A program made the position numbers and the translations under genes. DNA of 64,000 nucleotides, taken from the NCBI GenBank assembly GCA_033782935.1, contig JAWQEG010000167.1, positions 2,295,501 to 2,359,500 of the forward strand. Direction: 5' to 3'. Under the pieces are notes generated by a model. The model ran no database searches, was not told the origin of the DNA, and saw only the letters and a list, made by a program, of their open reading frames with translations. This DNA comes from Petrolisthes cinctipes (Eukaryota > Arthropoda > Malacostraca > Decapoda > Porcellanidae). This document shows positions 37,434-49,876 of this stretch, piece by piece (position 1 is the stretch's first letter; each line of letters starts with the position of its first letter).

Positions 37434-40333
37434 TAGTTAGGATGTTTTCAAGATACAGACCCAAAACATATTAAAAATCGATGTTTTAGGTGCCCAAGAG
37501 TCGATATGTGAATGCATCTTCTGTACCCGTTTATATCTCAATTTCAGGCTCAAAACACTCGAAAATTCGATATTTTGGGGTCCCAGAAGCGATCTGTACA
37601 TGCCTACTCAGTGCAAGAATATTTTCAAAATATGGGCCCAAAACGTGTTAAAATCGATATTTTAGGTGCCCAAAATCAATATCTCCAATTCAGGCCCAAA
37701 ACACCCGAATATTCGACATTATTTGGTCCCAGAAGCAATCTGTACATGCCCACTCAGTGTTAGAGTATTTTCAAAATACAGGCCCAAATCATGCTGAAAA
37801 TCGATATTTTAGGTGCCCAAAGTCAATATGTGCATGCATCTTCTGTACCCGTTTATATCCCAAATTCAACCTCAAAACACCCGAAAATTCGATATTTTTG
37901 GGTCCCAGAAGCGATCTGTACATGCCTACTCAGTGCTAGAATGTTTTAAAACTATAGGCTCAAAACCTGCTAAAAATCGATATTATAAGTGTCCAAAGTC
38001 GATATGTGCATACATCTTCTGTACCCGTTTATATCTCAAATTCAGGCTCAAAACACCCGAAAATTAGGTATTTTGGGTCCGTGAAGCGAACTGTACTTGC
38101 CTACTCCTAGTTAGAATGTTTTTCAAGATACAGACCCAAAACATGCTCAAAATCGATATTTTAGGTGCCCAAAAGTCGATATGTGCAAGCATATTCAGTA
38201 CCCGTTCATATCTCAAATTCAGTCTCAAAACACACGAAAATTCGATATTTTAGGGTTCCAGAAGCGATCTGTACATGCGTACTCCGTGTTAGAGTATTTT
38301 CAAAATACGGCCCAAAACATGCTGAAAATCGATATTTTAGGTGCCCAAAGTCAATATGTGTATGCATCTTCTGCACCCGTAAATATCCCAAATTCAACCT
38401 CAAAACATCCGGAAATTCGATATTTTTGGGTCCCAGAAGCGATCTGTACATGCCTACTCAGTGCTAGAATGTTTTCAAAATACAGGCCCAAAACATGCTT
38501 AAAATCGATATTTTAGGTGATCAAAAGTCGATATGTGCATGCATCTTCAGTACCCGTTTATATCTCAAATTCAGGCTCAAATCACCCAAAAATTCGATAT
38601 TTTGGGGTTCCAGAAGCGATCTGTACATGACAACTCCGTGTTAGAGTATTTTTTAAATACAGGCCCAAAGCATGCTGAAAATCGATATTTTAGGTGCCCA
38701 AAGTTAATATGTGCATGTTCCTTCTGCACCCGTTTATATCTCAAATTCAGGCTCAAAACACCCGAAGATTCGATATTTTGGTGTCCCAGAAGCGATCTGT
38801 ACATGCCTAATCAGATACAGGCCCAAAACATGCTGAAAATTGATGTTTTAGGTCCCCAAAGTCAATATGTGTTTTCATCTTATGAACCCGTTTATATCCC
38901 AAATTCAACCTCAAAACACCCGAAAATTCGATATTTTTGGGTCTCAGAAGCGATCTGTACATGCCTACTCAGTGCTAGAATGTTTTAAAAATATAGGCTC
39001 AAAACCTGCTAAAAATCGATATTATAAATGTCCAAAGTCGATATGTGCATGCATCTTCTGTACCCGTTTATATCTCAAATTCAGGTTCAAAACACCCGAA
39101 AATTAGGTATTTTGGGTCCTAGAAGCGAACTGTACATGCCTACTCCTAGTTAGAATGTTTTCAAGATACAGACCCAAAACATGCTCAAAATCGATATTTT
39201 AGGTGCCCAAAAGTCGATATGTGCAAGCATCTTCAGTACCCGTTCATATCTCAAATTCAGGCTCAAAACACACGAAAATTCGATATTTTAGGGTCCCAGA
39301 AGCGATCTGTACATGCATACTCCGTGTTAGAGTATTTTCAAAATACGGCGCAAAACATGCTGAAAATCTATATTTTAAGTGCCCAAAATCTATATGTGTA
39401 TGCATCTTCTGCACCCGTAAATATCCCAATATTCAACCTCAAAACATCCGAAAATTCGATATTTTTGGGTCCCAGAAGCGATCTGTACATGCTTACTCAG
39501 TGCTAGAAAGTTTTCAAAATATTGGGTCAAAACATGCTTAAAATCGATATTTTAGGTGATCAAAAGTTGATATGTGCATGCATCGTCAGTACCCGTTTAT
39601 ATCTCAAATTCAGGCTCAAAACACCCAAAAATTCGATATTTTAGGGTCCCAGAACCGATCTGTACATGCCTACTCAGATACAGGCCCAAAACATGTTGAA
39701 AATTGATGTTTTAGGTCCCCAAAGTCAATATGTGTTTTCATCTTATGCACCCGTTTATATCCCAAATTCAACGTCAAAACACCCAAAAATTCGATATTTT
39801 GGGGTCCCAGAAGCAATCTGTAAATGCCTACTCAGTGCTAGAATGTTTTAAAAATATAGGCTCAAAACCTGCTAAAAATCGATATTATAAGTGTCCAAAG
39901 TCGATATGTGCATGCATCTTCTGTACCCGTTTATATCTCAAATTCAGGCTCAAAACACCCGAAAATTAGGTATTTTGGTTCCTAGAAGCGAACTGTACAT
40001 GCCTAGTCCTAGTTAGAATGTTTTCAAGATACAGACCCAAAACATGCTCAAAATCGATATTTTAGGTGCCCAAAAGTCGATATGTGCATGCATCTTCAGT
40101 ACCCGTTCATATCTCAAATTCAGGCTCAAAACACCAGAAAATTCGAAATTTTGGGGTCCAAGAAGCGATCTGTACATGCCTACTCCGTGTTAGAGTATTT
40201 TCAAAATACAGGTCTAAAACATGTTGAAAACCGATATTATAGGTGCCCTAAGTCGATATCTCAAATTCAGGCCCAAGACACCCGAAAATTCGATATTTTG
40301 GGGACCTAGAAGCGATCTGTACATGCCTACTCC
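37434..40333 (-). repeat. 2,900-bp higher-order repeat, copy 2
   Basis: This is the tandem partner of 34,534-37,433, with every diagnostic monomer exactly 2,900 bp later: GTACATGACAACTCCG near 38,623 and CCCGAAGATTCGATATT near 38,762. Long runs of many hundreds of bases looked identical by eye between the copies. The last few hundred bases differ more, which may mark where the copies were not homogenised. The landmark recurs at 40,334. Confidence 0.92.
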
Positions 40334-43206
40334 TAGTTAGGATGTTTTCAAGATACAGACCCAAAACATATTAAAAATCGATGTTTTAGGTGCCCAAGAG
40401 TCGATATGTGAATGCATCTTCTGTACCCGTTTATATCTTAATTTCAGGCTCAAAACACCCGAAAATTCGATATTTTGGGGTCCCAGAATCGATCTGTACA
40501 TGCCTACTCAGTGCTAGAATATTTTCAAAATATGGGCTCAAAACATGTTAAAATCGATATTTTAGGTGCCCAAAGTCAATATCTCCAATTCAGGCCCAAA
40601 ACACCCGAATATTCGATATTTTTTGGTCCCAGAAGCAATCTGTACATGCCCACTCCGTGTTAGAGTATTTTCAAAATACAGGCCCAAATCAAGCTGAAAA
40701 TCGATATTTTAGGTGCCCAAAGTCAATATGTGCATGCATCTTCTGTACCCGTTTATATCCCAAATTCAACCTCAAAACACCCGAAAATTCGATATTTTTG
40801 GGTCCCAGAAGCGATCTGTACATGCCTACTCAGTGCTAGAATGTTTTATAATTATAGGCTCAAAACCTGCTAAAAATCGATATTATAAGTGTCCAAAGTC
40901 GATATGTGCATACATCTTCTGTACCCGTTTATATCTCAAATTCAGGCTCAAAACACCCGAAAATTAGGTATTTTGGGTCCGTGATGCAAACTGTACATGC
41001 CTACTCCTAGTTAGAATGTTTTCAAGATACAGGCCCAAAACATGCTCAAAATCGATATTTTAGGTGCCCAAAAGTCGATATGTGCAAGCATCTTCAGTAC
41101 CCGTTCATATCTTAAATTCAGTCTCAAAACACACGAAAATTCGATATTTTAGGGTTCCAGAAGCGATCTGTACATGCGTACTCCGTGTTAGAGTATTTTC
41201 AAAATACGGCCCAAAACATGCTGAAAATCGATATTTTAGGTGCCCAAAGTCAATATGTGTATGCATCTTCTGCACCCGTAAATATCCCAAATTCAACCTC
41301 AAAACATCCGGAAATTCGATATTTTTGGGTCCCAGAAGCGATCTGTACATGCCTACTCATTGCTAGAATGTTTTCAAAATATTGGGTCAAAACATGCTAA
41401 AAATCGATATTTTAGGTGATCAAAAGTCGATATGTGCATGCATCTTCAGTACCCGTTTATATCTCAAATTCAGGCTCAAAACACCCGAAAATTAGGTATT
41501 TTGGGTCCTAGAAGCGAACTGTACATGCTTACTCCTAGTTAGAATGTTTTCAAGATACAGACCCAAAACATGCTCAAAATCGATATTTTAGGTGCCCAAA
41601 AGTCGATATGTGCATGCATCTGCAGTACCCGTTCATATCTCAAATTCAGGCTCAAAACACCAGAAAATTCCATATTTTGGGTTCCAAGAAGCGATCTGTA
41701 CATGCCTACTCCGTGTTAGAGTATTTTCAAAATACAGGTCTAAAACATGTTGAAAACCGATATTATAGGTGCCCAAAGTCGATATCTCAAATTCAGGCCC
41801 AAGACACCTGAAAATTCGATATTTTGGGGTCCTAGAAGCGATCTGTACATGCCTACTCCTAGTTAGGATGTTTTCAAGATACAGACCCAAAACATATTAA
41901 AAATCGATGTTTTAGGTGCCCAAGAGTCGATATGTGAATGCATCTTCTGTACCTGTTTATATCTCAATTTCAGGCTCAAAACACCCGAAAATTCGATATT
42001 TTGGGGTCCCAGAATCGATCTGTACATGCCTACTCAGTGCTAGAATATTTTCAAAATATGGGCCCAAAACATGTTAAAATCGATATTTTAGGTGCCCAAA
42101 GTCAATATCTCCAATTCAGGCCCAAAACACCCGAATATTCGATATTTTTTGGTCCCAGAAGCAATCTGTACATGCCCACTCCGTGTTAGAGTATTTTCAA
42201 AATACAGGCCCAAATCATGCTGAAAATCGATATTTTAGGTGCCCAAAATCAATATGTGCATGCATCTTCTGTACCCGTTTATATCCCAAATTCAACCTCA
42301 AAACACCCGAAAATTCGATATTTTTGGGTCCCAGAAGCGATATGTACATGCCTACTCAGTGCTAGAATGTTTTAAAACTATAGGCTCAAAACCTGCTAAA
42401 AATCGATATTATAAGTGTCCAAAATCGATTTGTGCAAGCATCTTCAGTACCCGTTCATATCTTAAATTCAGGCTCAAAACACACGAAAATTCGATATTTT
42501 AGGTTTCCAGAAGCGATCTGTACATGCGTACTCCGTGTTAGAGTATTTTCAAAATACGGCCCAAAACATGCTGAAAATCGATATTTTAGGTGCCCAAAGT
42601 CAATATGTGTATGCATCTTCTGCACCCGTAAATATCCCAAATTCAACCTCAAAACATCCGGAAATTCGATATTTTTGGGTCCCAGAAGCGATCTGTACAT
42701 GCCTACTCCGTGCTAGAATGTTTTCAAAATATAGGGTTAAAACATGCTAAAAATCGATATTTGAGGTGATCAAAAGTCGATATGTGCATGCATCTTCAGT
42801 ACCCGTTTATATCTCAAATTCAGGCTCAAAACACCCAAAAATTCGATATTTTAGGGTCCCAGAACCGATCTGTACATACCTACTCAGATACAGGCCCAAA
42901 ACATGCTGAAAATTGATGTTTTAGGTCCCCAAAGTCAATATGTGTTTTCATCTTATGCACCCGTTTATATCCCAAATTCAACGTCAAAAAACCCGAAAAT
43001 TCGATACTTTTGGGTACCAGAAGCGATCTGTACATGCATACTCAGTGCTAGAATGTTTTCAAAATATAGGTTTAAAACATGCTAAAAATCGATATTTTAA
43101 GTGTCCAAAGTCGATATGTGCATGCATCTTCTGTATCCGTTTATATCTCAAATTAAAGGTTCGAAACACCCGAAAATTCGTAATTTTTGGGTCCTAGAAG
43201 CGATCT
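40334..43206 (-). repeat. Right array, 1,536-bp spacing then transition
   Basis: TAGTTAGGATG landmarks at 40,334 and 41,870 define a 1,536-bp unit made from the same monomer types, such as TTTTATAATTATAGGC near 40,844. After 41,870 the landmark is lost. The GTCCCCAAAG unit recurs near 42,920. From about 43,050 new variants appear (ATTTTAAGTGTCC, CAAATTAAAGGTTCGAAAC) that define the next block. Confidence 0.8.
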
Positions 43207-44047
43207 GTACAGTACATGCCTACTCAGTGCTAGAATATTTTCAAAATATAGGCCTAAAACATGCTAAAAATCTATATTTTAGGTGCCCAAAGTCGATATA
43301 TCAAATTCAAACCCAAAACACCCGAAAATTCGATATTTTGGGGTCCCAGAAGCGATCTGTACATGCCTACTCCGTGTTAGAGTATTTTCAAAATACAGGC
43401 CCAAAACATACTGAAAATCGATCTTTTAGGTGCCCAAAAGTCGATATGTGCATGAATCTTCTGTACCCGTTTATATCTCAGTTTCAGGCTCCAAACACCC
43501 GAAAATTCGATATTTTTGGGTCCTAGAAGCAATCTGTACATGTCTACTCCTAGTTAGAATGTTTTCAAGATACAGACCCAAAACATGCTAAAAATCGAAA
43601 TTTCATGTGCCCAAAGATAATATGTGCATGCATCTTCTGTACCCGTTTATATCTCAAATTCAGGCTCCAAACACCCAAAAATTCGATATTTTGGGGTCCC
43701 AGAAGAGATCTGTACATGCCTACTCAGATACAGGCCCAAAACATGCTGAAAATCGATATTTTAGGTGCCCAAAGTCAATATGTGTATGCATCTTCTGCAC
43801 CCGTAAATATCCCAAACTGAACCTCAAAACATCCAAAAAATTTGATATTTTTGGGTCCCAGAAGCGATCTGTACATGCCTACTCAGTGCTAGAATGTTTT
43901 CAAAATATAGGGTCAAAAAATGCTAAAAATCAATATTTTAAGTGTCCAAAGTCGATATGTGCATGCATCTTCTGTATCCGTTTATATCTCAAATTAAAGG
44001 TTCGAAACACCCGAAAATTCGTAATTTTTGGGTCCTAGTAGCGATCT
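43207..44047 (-). repeat. 664-bp block, first copy with one extra monomer (841 bp)
   Basis: This copy is bounded by the unusual GTACAGTACATG site at 43,207 and 44,048. The site carries a 5-bp tandem duplication within the landmark that other monomers read as GTACATG. This copy is 177 bp longer than the next ones, which matches one additional full monomer; the CATGAATCTTCTG and TGTCTACTCCTAG forms near 43,452-43,554 are part of it. Confidence 0.87.
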
Positions 44048-45376
44048 GTACAGTACATGCCTACTCAGTGCTAGAATATTTTCAAAATATAGGCCTAAAA
44101 CATGCTAAAAATCTATATTTTAGGTGCCCAAAGTCGATATATCAAATTCAAACCCAAAACACCCGAAAATTCGATATTTTGGGGTCTCAGAAGCGATCTG
44201 TACATGCCTACTCCGTGTTAGAGTATTTTCAAAATACAGGCCCAAAACATACTGAAAATAGATCTTTTAGGTGCCCAAAGATAATATGTGCATGCATCTT
44301 CTGTACCCGTTTATATCTCAAATTCAGGCTCCAAACACCCAAAAATTCGATATTTTGGGGTCCCAGAAGAGATCTGTACATGCCTACTCAGATACAGGCC
44401 CAAAACATGCTGAAAATCGATATTTTAGGTGCCCAAAGTCAATATGTTTATGCATCTTCTGCAAACGTAAATATCCCAAACTGAACCTCAAAACATCCAA
44501 AAAATTTGATATTTTTGGGTCCCAGAAGCGATCTGTACATGCCTACTCAGTGCTAGAATGTTTTCAAAATATAGGGTCAAAAAATGCTAAAAATCAATAT
44601 TTTAAGTGTCCAAAGTCGATATGTGCATGCATCTTCTGTATCCGTTTATATCTCAAATTAAAGGTTCGAAACACCCGAAAATTCGTAATTTTTGGGTCCT
44701 AGTAGCGATCTGTACAGTACATGCCTACTCAGTGCTAGAATATTTTCAAAATATAGGCCTAAAACATGCTAAAAATCTATATTTTAGGTGCCCAAAGTCG
44801 ATATATCAAATTCAAACCCAAAACACCCGAAAATTCGATATTTTGGGGTCTCAGAAGCGATCTGTACATGCCTACTCCGTGTTAGAGTATTTTCAAAATA
44901 CAGGCCCAAAACATACTGAAAATAGATCTTTTAGGTGCCCAAAAGTCGATATGTGCATGCATCTTCTGTACCCGTTTATATCTCAGTTTCAGGCTCCAAA
45001 CACCCAAAATTTCGATATTTTGGGGTCCCAGAAGAGATCTGTACATGCCTACTCAGATACAGGCCCAAAACATGCTGAAAATCGATATTTTAGGTGCCCA
45101 AAGTCAATATGTGTATGCATCTTCTGCACCCGTAAATATCCCAAATTGAACCTCTAAACATCCAAAAAATTTGATATTTTTGGGTCCCAGAAGCGATCTG
45201 TACATGCCTACTCAGTGCAAGAATTTTTTCAAAATATAGGGTCAAAACATGCTAAAAATCAATATTTTAAGTGTCCAAAGTCGATATGTGCATGCATCTT
45301 CTGTATCCGTTTATATCTCAAATTAAAGGTTCGAAACACCCGAAAATTCGTAATTTTTGGGTCCTAGTAGCGATCT
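44048..45376 (-). repeat. 664/665-bp higher-order repeat, two copies
   Basis: Copies at 44,048-44,711 (664 bp) and 44,712-45,376 (665 bp) are defined by the GTACAGTACATG insertion. Each has four monomers and includes the AAATCTATATTTTAGG variant, the AATAGATCTTTTAGG variant, a short CAGATACAGGCCC unit and the CCAAAAAATTTGATATT variant. A small difference is that the first copy reads CAAAGATAATATGTG where the second has CAAAAGTCGATATGTG. Confidence 0.9.
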
Positions 45377-48300
45377 GTACAGTACATGCCTACTCAGTGC
45401 TAGAATATTTTCAAAATATAGGCATAAAACATGCTAAAAATCTATATTTTAGGTGCCCAAAGTCGATATATCAAATTCAAACCCAAAACACCCGAAAATT
45501 CGATATTTTGGGGTCTCAGAAGCGATCTGTACATGCCTACTCCGTGTTAGAGTATTTTCAAAATACAGGCCCAAAACATACTGAAAATAGATCTTTTAGG
45601 TGCCCAAAAGTCGATATGTGCATGCATCTTCTGTACCCGTTTATATCTCAGTTTCAGGCTCCAAACACCCAAAATTTCGATATTTTGGGGTCCCAGAAGA
45701 GATCTGTACATGCCTACTCAGATACAGGCCCAAAACATGCTGAAAATCGATATTTTAGGTTCCCAAAGTCAATATGTGTATGCATCTTCTGCACCCGTAA
45801 ATATCCCAAATTGAACCTCTAAACATCTAAAAAATTTGATATTTTTGGGTCCCAGAAGCGATCTGTACATGCCTACTCAGTGCAAGAATTTTTTCAAAAT
45901 ATAGGGTCAAAACATGCTAAAAATCGATTTTTTTGGTGCCCAAAATTCGATATGTGCATGCATCTTCAGTACCCGTTTATATCTCGAATTAGGGCTCAAA
46001 ACACCCGAAAAATCGATATTTTAGGGTCCCAGAAGTGATCTGTACATGCCTACTCCGTGTTAAAATATTTACAAAATACAGGCCCAAAATATGCTGAAAA
46101 TCGATATTTTAGGTGACCAAAGTCAATATGTGCATGCATCTTCTGTACCTGTTTATATCTCAAATTCAGGCTCAAAACACCTGAAAACTCGATATTTTTG
46201 GGTCCCAAAAGCGATCTGTACATGCCTACTCAGTGCTAAAATATTTTTAAAATATAGGCCCAAAACATGCTAAAAATCGATATTTTAGGTGCCCAAAGTC
46301 GATATCTCAAATTCAAGCCCAAACCACCCGAAAATTCGATATTTTGGGGTCCCAGAAGCAATCTGTACATGCCTACTCCGTGTTAGAGTATTTTCAAAAT
46401 ACAGGTCCAAAACATACTGAAAACCGATCTTTTAGGTGCCCAAAAGCCGATATGTGCACGCATCTTCTGTACCCGTTTATATCTCAAATTCAGGCTCCAA
46501 ACACCCGAAAATTCGATATTTTGGGGTCCTAGAAGCGATCTGTAAATGCCTACTTCGTGTTAGATTATTTTCAAAATACAGGCCCAAAACATACTGAAGA
46601 TCGATATTCTAGGTGCCCAAAGTCAATATGTGTACGCATCTTCTGCACCCGTTTATATCACAATTTTGACCTCAAAACACCCGAAAATTCTATATTTTTG
46701 GGTCCCAGAAGCGATCTGTACATGCGTACTTAGTGCTTGAATGTTTTCAAAATATAGGCTCAAAACATGCTAAAAATCGATATTATAAGTGTCCAAAGAC
46801 GATTTGTGCATTCATCTTCAGTACCGGTTTATATCTCAAATTCAGGCTAAAAACACCTGAAAATTCGATATTTTGGGGTCCCAGAAGCGATTTGTACATG
46901 CCTACTCAGTGCTAGTATATTTTCAAAATATATACCCAAAACATACTAAAAATCGATATTTTAGGTGGCGAAAGTCGATATCTCAAATTCAGACCCAAAA
47001 CACCCGAAAATTCAATATTTTGGGGTCCCAGAAGCGATCTGTACATGTTTACTCTGTGTTAGAGTATTTTCAAAATACAGGCCCAAAACATGCTGAAAAT
47101 CGATATTTTAGTTGCCCAAAGTCAATATGTGCATGCATCTTCTGTACCCGTTTTTTTCCCAAATTCAACCTCAAAACACCCGAAAATTCGATATTTTTGG
47201 GTCCCAGAAGCGTTCTGTACATGCCTCCTCAGTGCTAGAATGTTTTCAAAATATAGGCTCAAAACATGCTAAAAATCGATATTATAAGTGTCCAAAGTCG
47301 ATATGTGCATGCATCTTCTGTACCCGTTTATATCTCAAATTCAGGCTCAAAACACCGGAAAATTCGATATTTTTGGGTCCCAGAAGCGATCTGTACACGC
47401 CTACTCAGTGCAAGTATATTTTCAAAATATATACCCAAAACATGCTATAAATCGATATTTTAGGTGCCAAAGTCAATATGTGTATGCATCTTCTGTACCT
47501 GTTTTTTTCCCAAATTCAACCTCAAAACACCCGAAAATTCGATATTTTTGGGTCCCAGAAGCGATCTGTACATGCCTCCTCAGTGCTAGAATGTTTTTCA
47601 AAATATAGGCTCAAAACATGCTAAAAATCGATATTATAAGTGTCCAAAGTCGATATGTGCATGCATCTTCTGTACCCGCTTATATCTCAAATTCAGGCTC
47701 AAAACACCCGAAACTTCGATATTTTGGCGTCCTAGAAGCGATCTGTACATGCCCACTCCGTGTTAGAGTATTTTCAAAATACAGGCCCAAATCATGCTGA
47801 AAATCGATATTTTTGGTGCCCAAAGTTTATATGTACATGCATCTTCTGTACCCGTTTATATCTCAAATTCAGGCTCAAAACACCCGAAAATTCGATATTT
47901 TGGGGTCCCGGAATCGATCTGTACATGCCTACTCAGTGCTAGAATATTTTCAAAACATGGGCCCAAAACATGCAGAAAATCGATATTTTAGGTCCCAAAG
48001 TCGATATCTCCAATGCAGGCCCAAAACACCCCGAAATTCGATATTTTGGGGTCCCAGAAGCGATCTTTACATGCCTACTCCGTGTTAGAGTATTTTCAAA
48101 ATACAGGCCAAAACATACTGAAAATCGATCTTTTAGGTGCCCAAAAGTCGATATGTTCATGCATCTTATGTACCCGTTTATATCTCAATTTCAGGCTCCA
48201 AACACCCGAAAATTCGATATTTTGGGGTCCCAGAAGCGATCTGTACATGCCTACTCAGAAAACCTAAAAAAAAATGAAAATCGATATTTAAGGTGCCCAA

Positions 48301-48610
48301 AGTCAATATGCGTATGCATCTTCTGCACCCGTAATATCCCAAATTCAACCTCAAAACACCCGAAAATTCGATATTTTGGGGTCCCAAAAGCGATCTGTAC
48401 ATGCCTACTCAGTGCTAGAATGTTTTCAAAATATAGACTCGAAACATGCTAAAAATCGATATTATAAGTGTCCAAAGTCGATTTGTGCATGCATCTTCAG
48501 TACCCGTTTATATTTCAAATTCAGGCTCAAAACACCCGAAAATTCGATATTTTGGGGTCCCAGAAGCAATTTGTACATGCCTACTCAGTGCTAGTATATT
48601 TTCAAAATAT
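45377..48610 (-). repeat. 664-bp block tail, then mixed monomers
   Basis: The fourth 664-type copy starts at 45,377 and holds its pattern to about 45,920. Mixed monomers follow, including CCCGTTTTTTTCCCAAATTC variants (near 47,148 and 47,500) and a 29-bp-deleted monomer near 46,300. An altered unit near 48,257-48,276 has its CAGATACAGGCCC section replaced by an A-rich stretch. No strong local period is seen between 46 and 48.5 kb. Confidence 0.8.
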
Positions 48611-49254
48611 ATACCTAAAACATGCTAAAATCGATATTTTAGGTGGCCAAAGTCGATATCTCAAATTCAGGCCCAAAACACCCGAAAATTCGATATTTTG
48701 GGGTCCCAGAAGCGATCTGTACATGCCTATTCCGTGTTAGAGTATTTTCAAAATACAGGCCCAAAACATTCAGAAAATCGATATTTTAGGTGCCTAAAGT
48801 CAATATGTGTATGCATCTTCTGCACCCGTTTAAATCCCAAATTCAACCTCAAAACACCCGAAAATTCGATATTTTGGGGTCCGAGAAGCGATTTGTACAT
48901 GCCTACTCAGTGCTAGTATATTTTCAAAATATATACCTAAAACATGCTAAAATCGATATTTTAGGTGGCCAAAGTCGATATCTCAAATTCAGGCCCAAAA
49001 CACCCGAAAATTCGATATTTTGGGGTCCCAGAAGCGATCTGTACATGCCTATTCCGTGTTAGAGTATTATCAAAATACAGGCCCAAAACATTCTGAAAAT
49101 CGATATTTTAGGTGCCTAAAGTCAATATGTGTATGCATCTTCTGCACCCGTTTAAATCCCAAATTCAACCTCAAAACACCCGAAAATTTGATATTTTTGG
49201 GTCCCAGAAGGGATCTGTACATGCCTACTCAGTGCTAGAATGTTTTAAAAATAT
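48611..49254 (-). repeat. 322-bp dimer, two tandem copies
   Basis: ATACCTAAAACATGCTAAAA is at 48,611 and 48,933, exactly 322 bp apart. GGTGCCTAAAGTCAATATG, CGTTTAAATCCCAAATTC and CCTATTCCGTGTTAG follow in both copies. Each dimer is one 29-bp-deleted unit plus one full unit. Small differences include TATTTTCA against TATTATCA in the landmark region (near 48,743 and 49,065). Confidence 0.88.
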
Positions 49255-49876
49255 AGGCTCAAAACATGCTAAAAATCGATATTTTAGGTGCCTAAAAGTC
49301 GATATGTGCATGCATCTTCAGTACCCGTTTATATCTCAAATTCAGGCTCAGGCTTAAAGCACCTGAAAATTCGATATTTTAGGGTCCCAGAAGCGATCTG
49401 TACATGCCTTCTCAGTGCTAGAATATTTTCAAAATATAGGCCCAAAACATGCTAAAAATTGATATTTTATGTGCCCAAAGTCGATATCTCAAATTCAGGC
49501 CCAAAACCCCCGAAAATTCGATATTTTGGGGTCCCAGAAGCGATCTGTACATGCCTACTCCGTGTTAGAGTATTTTCAAAATACAGGCCCATAACATACT
49601 GAAAATCGATCTTTTAGTTGCCCAAAAACAAATATGTGCATGCATCTTCCGTACCCGTTTTTATCTCAAATTCAGGCTCCAAACACCCGAAAATTCGATA
49701 TTCTGGGGTCCCAGAAGCGATCTGTACATGCCTACTCAGATACAGGCCTAAAACATGCTGAAAATCGATATTTTAGGTGCCCAAAGTCAATATGTGTATG
49801 CATCATCTGTACCCATAATATCCCAAATTCAACGTCAAAACAGACGAAAATTCGATATTTTTGGGTCCCCAAAGCG
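49255..49876 (-). repeat. Monomers leading into the 834- and 3,894-bp repeats
   Basis: This stretch contains the CAGGCTCAGGCT 6-bp duplication (near 49,343), which recurs near 52,030, 55,924 and 57,796. It also contains the CTTTTAGTTGCCCAAAAAC monomer (49,611), which recurs at 50,445 (834 bp on) and 54,339, and a CCATAATATCCC variant near 49,813. Confidence 0.82.
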
